Assembly: GCA_963770035.1 (NCBI GenBank)
Contig: CAVYON010000016.1
Location: 41,895-105,894 of the forward strand
Source: Roseiarcus sp963770035
Lineage (GTDB): Bacteria > Pseudomonadota > Alphaproteobacteria > Rhizobiales > Beijerinckiaceae
Direction: 5' to 3'
DNA length: 64,000 nt
Shown here: piece after piece, positions 29,703 through 38,712 of the stretch
Position numbering within the stretch: position 1 is the first letter of the stretch
Layout: every line of letters starts with the position of its first letter
Program-made: the position numbers and the translations under genes
The notes under the pieces: generated by a model
The model's input: only the letters and a program-made list of their open reading frames with translations
The model's database searches: none
Told to the model about the DNA's origin: nothing

Positions 29703-31071
29703 ATGATGAGCCCGGAACTGTTCGCTCTACCGTCGTCCTTTATGATTGGGGTCCTTGCCGCGCTGGGTTTGCTCGCCATCGCGTCGCCCGCCCTGCCGGC
29801 GGACGGAGCCTGCCCAAACGTGGCGAACGACATCAAATATCTTGTCCTTTGGGGCCCCGTACCCGGCGGGAGGGACAACCCCTTGCAGGGTATCGGGGCC
29901 TTTGCGGCCAAGCTCGGAACCACCGGGGACGGCAAGACGAGACAGCTTGGCGCCGGTGCGCTGATCCCCGTCTGGTGGAGCGACGAGAGAAAGATCGTCC
30001 AATCGATAAGGGAGGCGTTCTACATTGCCAGGCGGACAAATGTCGCCGTTCATTTCAACGTCGACGATCACATCGCCTGGGAGCAGCGGCCCGATCTTTG
30101 GAACTGGTATGATCCGGGAAAACCGGGATACAACCCGGAGAACAGAAAGAACGTCGAATGGTACGACTGGGAAGGCACGCCCAACAAGCGGAGATACTTT
30201 ACGCCGGTGGGCGCTCCATCGCCGGCGCCGCATATGTGTTATAATAGTCCAACTGTACAAAAAGAAATAAGGCGCATCGTTTCCAAAGTCGTCGGCCCAG
30301 CCTTGCAAGAAGAACTTGGTAAGCTTCGACGGGATAACGAGGAATATCTCTTTGCCGGCATCACAGTTGGCCAGGAGCTTTCGTTCGACGATTATTCCTC
30401 AGTTCCGACGCCATCTCAGTTCCCACCGAAAGCGTCCGACGCCAATCCATTGGAAGCGCAGGCAAGGGCGACACTCTTGCACGCTGCGACGGCGATGGAT
30501 GAAGATCAAGCGCCGCGCGGCCGGCTGGGCTATTGCGCACTCACGAACGCCGGCTATACCAAGGCCAATCCGCCAGCTGATATCCACAAAGCCCTCGTCG
30601 ACATAATCCGGAAATTCACTGAGTTCTTGGGACCAACAGTTTGTCGAGGCCGGAATCCCCTGCTCACGCATCTATACTCATGTTCCCGCTCCCCTGCCGC
30701 AGAATGAAACGAACGACGCTCCTCTAGACGTCGCCTTCAATCCGTTTGCGCGGCCGGGGTGGACGACTTACCCGATCGATACCCTGGCTAACGGATTGCA
30801 GCCGCTTTATGACCAACTCGCCAAGCATGACAATCCGGACTGGGGGGGAGTTGAGGCCAACGCCGCTCTCTCCAATCCGAATGCGCCGCTGAAGGTGAGT
30901 TGGGAGACATACCTCGCCTGGCACTACAACCATGGCGCGAAGCTGGTGGCTATCAACAATGGAGCCTCCGACGAATCGCTGACGGCGTTCTTGAGCGACG
31001 GCGCCTTCGGCGACGAGGCCATGGCGGCCTATAGGAAATTCCTGAACGGAAAAGACCTGATCGGGAAATGA
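29703..31071 (+). CDS. Secreted protein of unknown function, apparent frame shift
   Basis: About 455 residues if one base is removed near 30627 (TTCTTGG read as TTCTGG gives FTEFWDQQFVEAGIPCSRIY). N-terminal signal peptide (hydrophobic core MIGVLAALGLLAIASPALPA). The mature part is rich in Trp/Tyr and reads like a TIM-barrel glycan-acting protein: ALIPVWWSDERKIVQSIREA, VAVHFNVDDHIAW, YLFAGITVGQELSFDDYS, each possibly a strand end. I do not recognise a named family. Its place at the end of a glycosyltransferase array suggests polysaccharide trimming or modification in the periplasm; this is inference. Confidence 0.6.
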
Positions 31072-31649
31072 CGGGGAAAGCCCAGTTGGGACGGGGAGCG
31101 CGCTGAACTTCAGAACCGAGACCTCCTGCAGAGTCGATTGTCCAAATCGCGTCTGCGCCCCTTGCCCGGCCGGTCCGCAAGGGCAACCCCCGGTCGCAAA
31201 AGGAATCCTGGGCCCCTTGCAACTTGGCGGCATCCAGTTGGCGCCCTGGGTTCAGCCGCCCGTTCTTTGCCTGATCGGACCTGATAACGACCTGTTCGTT
31301 GCTCTTTTGACCCTGTTCAGTTCCCTGCTCCGCATCAGATCCAGCCCCGCAACCGAAGGGTTGTTGTGTCGACAACACCTTGATATTACATGGTTTTCTT
31401 GGACCGATCGCGGACCGCGACGCGAGAAGACAACCTGCTAGCAGGTTGCGAGGAGGCCTGCGCGGATGGGAAAGTTGCAGTTTCCAGGGACGTGTTGAAG
31501 GTTTTGTATATTCGCTGAGGACCGAGGGCGGTCACCGCTCGGTGACCGCACCCGCACGCTCGCCATTAAGCTGGCGACCTTTTTGCGCCAGGAGTTGCAA
31601 GGCTTGCCCGGACGGCGGTAGCGTTTCGACCAGCGAGGGAGCGGCATTC
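31072..31649. other. Intergenic stretch before the C1 block
   Basis: No gene or repeat is recognisable in these 578 bases. They separate the exopolysaccharide-type locus from the mfnF-like gene and probably contain its promoter. Confidence 0.4.
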
Positions 31650-32680
31650 GTGAGCGTGGTCATCGGTTGGGACATCGGCGGCGCGCATTTGAAGGCGGCG
31701 AGGGTCGCGAGGGGCCGAGTTGAGGCGACGGCTCAGGCGGCGACGCCGCTGTGGATTGGCCTCGAATCGCTGCATTCCGCGTTCGATAGGCTGAAACAGC
31801 AACTCGGCGACGTCGACGCGCATGCGCTCACGATGACCGGTGAATTATGCGACGCCTTCCCGTCGCGACGGGAGGGCGTCGTGGGCCTCGCGGCGATCGC
31901 CGTCCAACATCTCGCGCCAGCGTCGGCGCGGTTCTATGCCGGGGCGGCAGGATTCGTCGGATCGCAAGACGTGGACATCCATGCCGCCGAGATCGCCTCG
32001 GCGAACTGGCGCGCGAGCGCGGAACTGGTCGCGTCGCGGCTCCCCGAAGCCATGCTCATCGACGTCGGCTCGACCACGGTCGATCTCATCCCCGTGTCCG
32101 ACGGAGTGGTTGCGTCTGTCGGCTCCGACGACGCTCAGCGCCTCGCCGCGGGTGAACTCGTCTATAGCGGCATGACCCGGAGCTTCGTCATGGCGATGGC
32201 GCCCGGGCGCCATTCCGCGGCGTCTGGACCCCGCTGATGAACGAATATTTCGCCAGCAGCGCCGATGTGTACCGCATTCTCGGCGTTCTGCCTGACGGGG
32301 CGGACATGATGTCGACGGCCGACGGGCGGGAAAAGGCGATCGGCGCCTCTTGCGCGCAACTCGCGCGCATGATCGGACGCGAAGCGGACCAAGCCGACGT
32401 CTCCGAATGGCTGGCGCTGGCGCGCTGGTTTGCGGAAGCGCAGACGCGCGACATTTGTGACGCCGCTTTGCTACGCCTGTCCCGCGGCGACCTCGCCGCC
32501 GAGGCGCCGGTGGTCGCAGCAGGGATCGGCGAACCGATCACGGCGGAAGTCGCTCGCCGGCTGGGCCGTCCCTGGCGAACGTTCGCCTCCCTGATCGACG
32601 CGCCGGCCGAAGCGTCGCGTTGCGCGCCTGCGGCGGCCGTCGCAATGCTTGCCGCGGCTCGGCTTGGCGCTTGCGCATAA
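31650..32680 (+). CDS. MfnF-like / H4MPT-linked C1 transfer pathway protein, apparent frame shift
   Basis: About 343 residues after correcting one missing base near 32200. ASKHA-type (hydantoinase/acetate-kinase-like) fold: VIGWDIGGAHLKAARV at the N-terminus is the first phosphate motif, MLIDVGSTTVDLIPV the second. The restored middle reads APFRGVWTPLMNEYFA. Homologues are MfnF of methanofuran biosynthesis and the one-carbon proteins encoded with tetrahydromethanopterin-pathway genes in methylotrophs. The shift lies in GCGCCCGGGCGCC, a stretch prone to sequencing indels. Start GTG 31650, with AGGGAG upstream. Confidence 0.78.
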
Positions 32681-32761
32681 GCGGAATCGGCCGTGCGCGG
32701 CGCCGATTCCGTACGCGCGCGCTTGTGCTATCTTGCCGGAAAGGGACGAGGGGAGAGAGAC

Positions 32762-33118
32762 ATGCGTCGGTCGCGTTCGGCAATGGTCCTGATGATCCTG
32801 ACGGTTGGCGGCGTGCGTTGCGCCGCCGCCGCAAGCGGCGTCGTCAACGATTATCCGACCGCCGCGCGGGCCGACTATGTGTTCGCGTGCATGAAGACGA
32901 ACGGCGAGACTCACGAATCGTTGGAGCAGTGCTCCTGTTCGATCGATGTCATCGCTTCGCTGCTGCCCTACGACGCCTATGTGGCTGGAGAAACCGTCGC
33001 ATCTCTGAGCCAGACGCCAGGACGGTTCGGGGAAATGTTCCGCGGCGCCGTCGTCGCGAAGGACGACCTCGCCGACTTGCGGCGCGCCCAGGCCGAAGCC
33101 GAGGTGCGCTGCTTTTGA
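32762..33118 (+). CDS. Small secreted protein with a CSCS cysteine motif
   Basis: 118 residues. Signal peptide (AMVLMILTVGGVRCAAAA, cleaved near residue 24) followed by a short mature domain with YVFACMKTNGE and EQCSCSIDVIASLLPYDAYV, and a last Cys two residues from the end. I believe similar proteins accompany methanol-oxidation or other C1 gene groups in methylotrophs, but this is from memory. Strong GGGGAGAGAGAC before the ATG. It follows the mfnF-like gene by 81 bases. Function unknown; periplasmic disulfide or metal binding is possible. Confidence 0.75.
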   Translation: MRRSRSAMVLMILTVGGVRCAAAASGVVNDYPTAARADYVFACMKTNGETHESLEQCSCSIDVIASLLPYDAYVAGETVASLSQTPGRFGEMFRGAVVAKDDLADLRRAQAEAEVRCF

Positions 33119-33416
33119 TTTCGCCGCGGCCCGGAGGGGGCGCGGTTCGGCGGGTCGCAAGACCCGGCCAGGCTTCCCTTCTCACGCGGGGAAAGGGGGC
33201 CTTGTGAGCAGTCGAATGAGGACGCGTCGCGCGCTCCTCGTCTTGCTCAAGGAGGGGGTCGCGGCGGCCACGCCCCTTGGTGCGCGAACCGGAGTGGTCA
33301 GCGCCGGGCCGGGAATGGAGGCCGCCTCGCAAGGTCGCATCGTAACGCTCCGCGATCTCGTCTATTGAGAAACCGGAGCCTCGGCTGATAGGGCTGTCCG
33401 GCGAGGAAGTTGGGCC
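33119..33416. other. Intergenic stretch before hxlA
   Basis: Includes CCCTTCTCACGCGGGGAAAGGGG (about 33176-33198), a degraded hairpin of the family seen near 8500. A 55-codon plus-strand frame from about 33204 has no recognisable feature, and I do not call it. Confidence 0.35.
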
Positions 33417-34058
33417 ATGAAGTTGCAACTGGCGCTGGACGACATCTCCCTGGGTGACGCGATCAGCCTTGGCGAAAGGGTAAGGGAATACATCGACATC
33501 GTGGAAATCGGGACCCCTTTCATCATCGAAGACGGGATGGCTCCGGTGCGCGAGTTCAAGGCGCGTTTTCCGCGCCTGAAAGTCTTCGCGGACACCAAGA
33601 TCATGGATGCGGGCGAGTACGAGGCGAGGTCGGCGTTCGAGGCGGGCGCGGACTATGTCAGCGTGCTCGGCGTGACCGACCTCGCCACCATCGAAGGCTG
33701 CCTGAAGACCGCCGCCAGATACGGCAAGACCGTCGTCGTCGACATGATTTGCGTGGCCGACATGCCGCAACGGATCGCTGAGCTCGAAGGGATCGGCGTT
33801 AGGGCCCTGGCGGTCCATACCGGCGTCGACCAGCAGGCGGCTGGCCGCACTCCGCTTGATGACCTGAAGCTGATGAAGGCGCACAGCCGGTCGTCGACAA
33901 TCTTCGTCGCCGGCGGCATTTCCGTCGATACCCTACCTCGTTACCTCGATCTCGGCGCAGACGTGGCGATCGTCGGAAGTGCCATTCGACATGCCCACGA
34001 CCCGGTCAAGGAAGCGAAGGCGTTTCGCGAACTCATCAACCGGGCATCCCCGCGATAG
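33417..34058 (+). CDS. hxlA: 3-hexulose-6-phosphate synthase
   Basis: 213 residues. Fixes formaldehyde onto ribulose 5-phosphate, giving D-arabino-3-hexulose 6-phosphate. It belongs to the orotidine-decarboxylase superfamily: D59-x-K61-x-x-D64 in FADTKIMDAG is the metal/catalytic motif. MKLQLALDDI, YIDIVEIGTPFIIEDG, VDMICV, LAVHTGVDQQAAG and VAGGISVDTLP match HPS rather than the related keto-gulonate-phosphate decarboxylase. GAGGAAGTTGGGCC precedes the ATG. The partner isomerase follows after a repeat. The pair provides formaldehyde assimilation or detoxification. Confidence 0.9.
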   Translation: MKLQLALDDISLGDAISLGERVREYIDIVEIGTPFIIEDGMAPVREFKARFPRLKVFADTKIMDAGEYEARSAFEAGADYVSVLGVTDLATIEGCLKTAARYGKTVVVDMICVADMPQRIAELEGIGVRALAVHTGVDQQAAGRTPLDDLKLMKAHSRSSTIFVAGGISVDTLPRYLDLGADVAIVGSAIRHAHDPVKEAKAFRELINRASPR

Positions 34059-34065
34059 ATCGGAT

Positions 34066-34133
34066 TGTAGCCGCGATCGTTGATCGCGGCGAACGCGGCC
34101 GGTGACTGTCAACGACCGCGTACTGCGTCTACA
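34066..34133. repeat. TGTAG...CTACA two-hairpin repeat, copy 3
   Basis: Bounded by TGTAG (34066-34070) and CTACA (34129-34133). The first hairpin is perfect (CCGCGATC-GTT-GATCGCGG, 34071-34089); the second is interrupted by an insertion (GCGGCCGGTGACTGTCAACGACCGC). It stands between hxlA and hxlB and may tune their relative expression. Confidence 0.7.
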
Positions 34134-34173
34134 GCACCAATAACGGCGGCGACCGCCCAGAGGAATATCAGCG

Positions 34174-34734
34174 GTGGACATCACGGAATACGCGCAAGAG
34201 GTCATCCGCGAACTGGATCGCACACTGAAAGCCGTCTCCCCGCAGGAGGCGGAACGACTGGCCGATCTCGTCCTCGGCGCGAAAAGGATATTCGTCGCAG
34301 GCGCCGGCCGATCGGGGTTGGCGATGCGGGCGTTCGCCATGCGGCTCATGCACATGGGGTTCACCGTCTATGTGGTGGGCGAAACGGTAACGCCGGCCAT
34401 CAAGGCCGACGATCTGCTCGTCATCGGATCGGGCTCCGGCGCGACCGCCACCCTTGTCGCCATCGCCAACAAGGCGAAGACGCTCGAGGCAAGTCTTGCG
34501 CTCGTGACGATCTTTCCGGGCTCGCCGATTGGACAGCTGGCCGACGCCGTCGTGAGAATCCCCGCATCCACGCCGAAGGCCGATGGCGAAGCTCAGATCG
34601 CATCGGTGCAGCCGATGGGATCGCTGTTCGAGCAAAGCCTGCTGATTGTGCTGGACATCGTCGTCCTGAGGTTGATGGAGAAAAAGGCGTTCGACTCGAG
34701 CACAATGTTCGAGCGGCACGCGAATCTCGAGTAG
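34174..34734 (+). CDS. hxlB: 6-phospho-3-hexuloisomerase
   Basis: 186 residues, one SIS (sugar isomerase) domain: GAGRSGLAMRAFAMRLMHMG (43-62) and IGSGSGAT (84-91) are the phosphosugar-binding loops, and the C-terminal PMGSLFEQSLLIVLD and MFERHANLE match known PHI proteins closely. Isomerises hexulose 6-phosphate to fructose 6-phosphate, the second step of the ribulose monophosphate route. GTG start at 34174 with GAGGAATATCAGC upstream. It lies 115 bases downstream of hxlA. Confidence 0.92.
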   Translation: MDITEYAQEVIRELDRTLKAVSPQEAERLADLVLGAKRIFVAGAGRSGLAMRAFAMRLMHMGFTVYVVGETVTPAIKADDLLVIGSGSGATATLVAIANKAKTLEASLALVTIFPGSPIGQLADAVVRIPASTPKADGEAQIASVQPMGSLFEQSLLIVLDIVVLRLMEKKAFDSSTMFERHANLE

Positions 34735-34759
34735 GCGTTCGGAAGGGCGTCGCCGATCG

Positions 34760-36407
34760 CTATGCCCGCATCGGGCTCGCCAGCACCCGCCCCGGGAACG
34801 GCTGCGGCGACGATCAGCCGCCCATGATCGAGCACGAGCGCGCCATGAATCCACACGCAGTCGATCCCCTCCGGGCGGATCTCCGGGCTCAGATAGTCGT
34901 TGCGCTCGCGAACCGTCGCCGGGTCGAACAGGGTCAGCGACGCGTCGGCGCCGACGCGGAGCGTCGGGTCGGGCAGGTTGAGGAAGCGGCACGGCAGCGT
35001 CGCCATGCGCCAGACCATCTGTGCGAGCGGAATGCCCATCTCGCGCGCCATCCGCAGCGCTTTCGGAAATGACCCGAGCGAACGCGGGTGGGGCTTCTGG
35101 CCCGGGCCCGGCATCAAGCCATCGGTGCAGATCGCCATGGTCGGGCGGCGGAAGAACCGCTCCATCGTCGCGTCATTGCCGTAGTGCGAGATGATCGCGA
35201 TCTCGCCTGCGTTCGCCGCGAAGAAGTCGAACACCGCGTCAAACGCCTCGGCGCTGTCGGCGTCGACGCAGCCGGCGGCGCGCGCGACGTCGGCGAGGCG
35301 GCGGCCGAGAAAGGCGTCGCCCACGCCGGGCTTGACCCCGGCGATCTGGATGCCGCCGAGCCCGCCGCAGAAATGGATGAAATTGTCCCAAGTTCTCGTT
35401 TCGAAGCGCATTTTGGCGATCATCGCCGCGCGCATCGCGGCATCCTCGAGCGCCGCCAAAAACTCCGCCCGTCCGCCCGCCCGCATCTCCGGCGGAAAGA
35501 TGGCGTCGCCGGTCGTCGACCCGGCTGTATATGGGTACATGTTCTCCATGGTCGGGACGAGCGAGGCGGCCTCGGCGAGCAGGCTTTCGAGCTCGCCGAT
35601 GCGGTCGTAATTCTGAGCCCCCGCGATCTTCGAGTGCTCGTTGCAGTAGCCGCCGCCGCCCTCGACCGCGGCGCCGATCACTTCCTTGGCGCTGGCGATG
35701 ATGTTGTCGCTCTCCGAGCGCAGATGGGGAAAGAGCGCGCCGGGCTTTACGCCGTTGAACGCGCGGACAAGCGCCGCGATCTCGCGCTCGTCGGAATAGA
35801 CAGCGGGGTTGTAGACGAGGCCGGTCGAGAGGCCGAGCGTGAGAGGCGCCTCGCGCCGAACGACCTCGGCCATCGCGTCGATCTCGGCGTCGGAGGCGAC
35901 TCGCGCCACGTTGGCCATGACGACCCGGCGCACCGCCGAATGGCCGAGATAGAGCCCCATGTCAGTGACCGAACGGCCGCGATGCCAGGCCAGGAACTGG
36001 GCGACCGAGGTCCACGTCCATGTCCCCTCGATGGCGCCGTCGAGCGGTTTCAGTTGCGCGGCGTATTGTGAGCGCTGCGCCTCGGCGACGGGCGCGGGCG
36101 AGAGACCGTCGACGCCGCAGATTCGCTTGGTCACGCCGCCGAGGATGGCGAGCTCGCAGGCGACCGGCAGACCGCTTTCGGAGAGCGCCGTTCCGCCGAG
36201 CGCGCCGTGGTTGTGGGTGTCAACGAAACCTGGCGAAAGCACGCGCCCGCCCGCGTCGATCACCCGGTCCGCGGTCTGGGCTTCTGTTGTGCTGACAGCG
36301 CCGAGCGCCGCGACGACGTCACGGTCGATCAGCACGTCGCCGGGATAAGGCGGCGTCCGCCCGTCACCGGTGACGATCATCGCGTTGCGGATGAGCTGGC
36401 GGGTCAT
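34760..36407 (-). CDS. N-acyl-D-amino-acid deacylase (D-aminoacylase) family amidohydrolase
   Basis: About 548 residues. Amidohydrolase superfamily: beta-sandwich ends, metal motif FVDTHNHG (about 61-68), later His/Asp sites in YCNEHSK, ISHYGND and CTDGLMPGPGQ, and a C-terminal DATVRERNDYLSPEIRPEGI typical of D-aminoacylase/N-acyl-glutamate deacylase. In the frame as given the protein runs on to 34593 and overlaps hxlB by 142 bases. Removing one base near 34795 instead gives VPGRVLASPMRA and a stop at 34760-34762, leaving a normal 25-base gap to hxlB, so I place the end there. ATG at 36407. Confidence 0.82.
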
Positions 36408-36417
36408 AGAACGTCAC

Positions 36418-36524
36418 CCTCGTCCTGAGGAGCGCCGAAGGCGCGTCTCGAAGGACGCTCATTGGCCGCCGCCCGGGGTTCCCGTCCTTCGAGACGCCCG
36501 CTGCGCGGGCTCCTCAGGACGAGG
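36418..36524. repeat. Long palindromic intergenic repeat
   Basis: Two nested inverted pairs: CCTCGTCCTGAGGAGC (36418-36433) with GCTCCTCAGGACGAGG (36509-36524), and GCGTCTCGAAGGACG (36443-36457) with CGTCCTTCGAGACGC (36483-36497), both perfect. I recognise this wording as a dispersed palindrome common between genes in Hyphomicrobiales. Confidence 0.85.
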
Positions 36525-36540
36525 TCGTTTGGGGACGAGT

Positions 36541-37770
36541 TCATTCGGCGAGCTCGGTCACGAGGCGGAGCAGCACGTCGGCGCCGGCAGCACACTCGCC
36601 GGGCGCGGTGTATTCTGCGATGTTGTGGCTGATGCCGCCCGCGCTCGGCACGAAGATCATGCAGGCCGGGCAGACGGCGGCGAGGATCTGCGCGTCATGA
36701 CCGGCGCCGCTCGGCAACCGTTTCACCTTGAGCTCGAATTCGCGCGCGATCGTTTCGACCCGCTGAACGAGCGGGGCCGGGAAGGTGACGGGATCGAAAC
36801 GGGCGAGCGTGCGGCTCTCGACCGTCACGCCCTCGGACGCGGCGGTGTTGGCGACGAAGTCGGCGAGCCGGCGCTCGGCCTCCATGAGCCTCTCGTTGTC
36901 GGTGTTGCGCAAGTCGACCGTCATCACCGCCTTTTCGGCCACGACGTTGACGAGATTGGGCATGAGCGTCAGCGCGCCGACGGTCGCGACCTGGTTGCCG
37001 CCGATGTCCTGGGCGATCCGGCGCGCGAAAGCGGCGATCTCGGCGGCGACGTAACCGGCGTCGCGGCGCATCCGCATCGGCGTCGTGCCGGCGTGGTTCG
37101 ACTGGCCGGTGAGGATCAGCTCGGTCCAGGAAATGCCCTGCACGCCTTCGACGGCGCCGATGGCGAAGCCCTCGGCCTCAAGCGTCGGCCCCTGTTCGAC
37201 ATGCAATTCGACGTAAGCGTGGACATTAGGCCGCCCCACCGGCGCCTCGCCCGCGTAGCCGATGTGTCGCAGCGCCTCGCCGGCGACGCCGCCGTCGACG
37301 CCCACTGTGGCCAGCGCCGTTTCTAACGGCAGCGCGCCGGTAAAGACGAGGCTGCCAAACATGTCGGGCTGAAAACGCGCGCCCTCCTCGTTGGTGAAGA
37401 ACGCGACCGCAAGCGGCCGCCGGGTGAAAAGGCCGGCGTCGTCGAGCGTCTCCAGGACCTCAAGCCCGGCGAGAACGCCAAGCGCGCCGTCGTAGCGGCC
37501 GCCGGTCTCGACGGTGTCGATGTGGCTTCCCATCATCACCGGAGCGCCGTCCTCGAGCCCGCGCCGAACGCCCACGACATTGCCGATCGCGTCGATCGTG
37601 ACTGCGAGGCCGAGTTCGCGCATCCAGCGGACGACGAGGTCGCGGCCCTGCCCATCGGCTTCGGTGAGGGCGAGACGGTTGACCCCGCCGTCCGGCCGCG
37701 CGCCCACCTCGGCCAGCCGTTGGAGGCGCGAGGCCAGTCGCGCGCCATTCACTCGAAGATTGTGTCGCAT
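36541..37770 (-). CDS. M20-family Zn-dependent amidohydrolase (N-carbamoyl-L-amino-acid hydrolase/allantoate amidohydrolase type)
   Basis: 409 residues. Metal-binding motifs GSHIDTVETGGRYDGALGVL (His and bridging Asp), FFTNEEGARF (catalytic and metal Glu), ELHVEQGPTLE, and SGAGHDAQ near the C-terminus; dimerisation block SNHAGTTPM. These identify the hydantoinase/carbamoylase (HyuC/AllC) branch of M20. It cleaves N-carbamoyl amino acids or ureidoglycine-like amides. It shares strand with the D-aminoacylase-like gene, separated by a palindromic repeat, so both could serve uptake of modified amino acids. Confidence 0.9.
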   Translation of the reverse strand: MRHNLRVNGARLASRLQRLAEVGARPDGGVNRLALTEADGQGRDLVVRWMRELGLAVTIDAIGNVVGVRRGLEDGAPVMMGSHIDTVETGGRYDGALGVLAGLEVLETLDDAGLFTRRPLAVAFFTNEEGARFQPDMFGSLVFTGALPLETALATVGVDGGVAGEALRHIGYAGEAPVGRPNVHAYVELHVEQGPTLEAEGFAIGAVEGVQGISWTELILTGQSNHAGTTPMRMRRDAGYVAAEIAAFARRIAQDIGGNQVATVGALTLMPNLVNVVAEKAVMTVDLRNTDNERLMEAERRLADFVANTAASEGVTVESRTLARFDPVTFPAPLVQRVETIAREFELKVKRLPSGAGHDAQILAAVCPACMIFVPSAGGISHNIAEYTAPGECAAGADVLLRLVTELAE

Positions 37771-37809
37771 CGGTACATCTCACTTGTCTTGAAGTCCGGC
37801 CGACCCAAC

Positions 37810-38485
37810 ACCGTCATTGCGAGCCGAAGGCGAAGAGCAATCCATGCCGCAGGGCGCGGCGGCGGCATGGATTGCTCACATGGGGGTTTGCCTCGTCAAG
37901 GGGGGTCATGTTGGCATGAGGCGCTCCTTTTGCTTTTGGCGTCCGATCCGTGGTTCGAGCCTGTTTGCGAGATCCGGTTTGTACGCCGGACCAACCTCAC
38001 ATTCGGTCGTCGCGTTCTTCAGCGACCGCACCAGGATTCCGCTTTCGGCGGCGAGGCTCTCGCAGCCTTCCTCCTCGAGGACCCGGTGGAGCCAAAAGCC
38101 GTCCAGCCCAACCTCCTGGATTGTGATGATCGGATAGCGCGTCCCGGTCCGCGCCAGCGCTTTGCGCTTCAGTTCGGCCAGCAAGCCGAGCAGTCCCGAA
38201 ACGTCGCCGGCCTCAATCGTGTGCTTCGACATCTTCTCGCCGGCCCCCGGCGACAGCGAAGTCACAAGCCACGTCGAACGGCTCAGTTCCAACGAAACGA
38301 AAATCGCGCCAAGCTGCGAACCGATAGCGGCAGTCTCTGTGAAAGGGCGGTCAAGCGGCATCGGTCGTCTCCAGAGCGGTGGATCAGCAACCCCAGTCTG
38401 ACCAAAGACCGGCCGCTATCCACCCCCATGGAATCTTCGTCCGCCCGGGCTCTTCGACCCGGGGGTCGCTCCTCGCAATGACGGT
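37810..38485. repeat. Split CGTCATTGCGAG palindromic element enclosing an IS110 remnant
   Basis: ACCGTCATTGCGAG (37810-37823) and its exact reverse complement CTCGCAATGACGGT (38472-38485) face each other over 650 bases. Inside the left part is a perfect 16-bp hairpin (37835-37850 with 37862-37877, 11-base loop) whose stem reads GAGCAATCCATGCCGC. This is a frequent intergenic repeat wording in the order. The interior holds a transposase fragment. Confidence 0.7.
37906..38361 (-). pseudogene. IS110-family transposase, N-terminal fragment
   Basis: 151-codon frame whose middle, IFVSLELSRSTWLVTSLSPG to GFWLHRVLEEEGCES, matches the N-terminal part of an IS110-group transposase (start of the DEDD-type catalytic domain, first Asp replaced as SLELS). 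The similarity stops after about residue 105 and the DRIDAE-type block and C-terminal half are absent, so it is inactive. Confidence 0.7.
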
Positions 38486-38712
38486 CGCGGGATGCTTGAA
38501 TGGATTCAGGAAGAATTTGGCGCACCCATTTTGCTGAGTGTCCTAAACGGACTCCTATAGACCCCGTGCTTCAGCGCAGTTTGAACGAAAAGTGCAATTT
38601 TTGACAGCCGTTTCGCCGGGCGCTCGGCCTTCGCAGGCGTTACGGTGCCCAAATCACGCCAGAGGCGCTATGGCGCCGCCATAACAACCAGAACCTGCCC
38701 CGGGAGGACGTC
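38486..38712. promoter_or_regulatory. Leader of the P450 operon
   Basis: This 227-base gap must hold the promoter of the P450-ferredoxin genes. No clear -35/-10 pair stands out. GGGAGGAC directly before the ATG at 38713 is a strong ribosome binding site. Confidence 0.35.
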
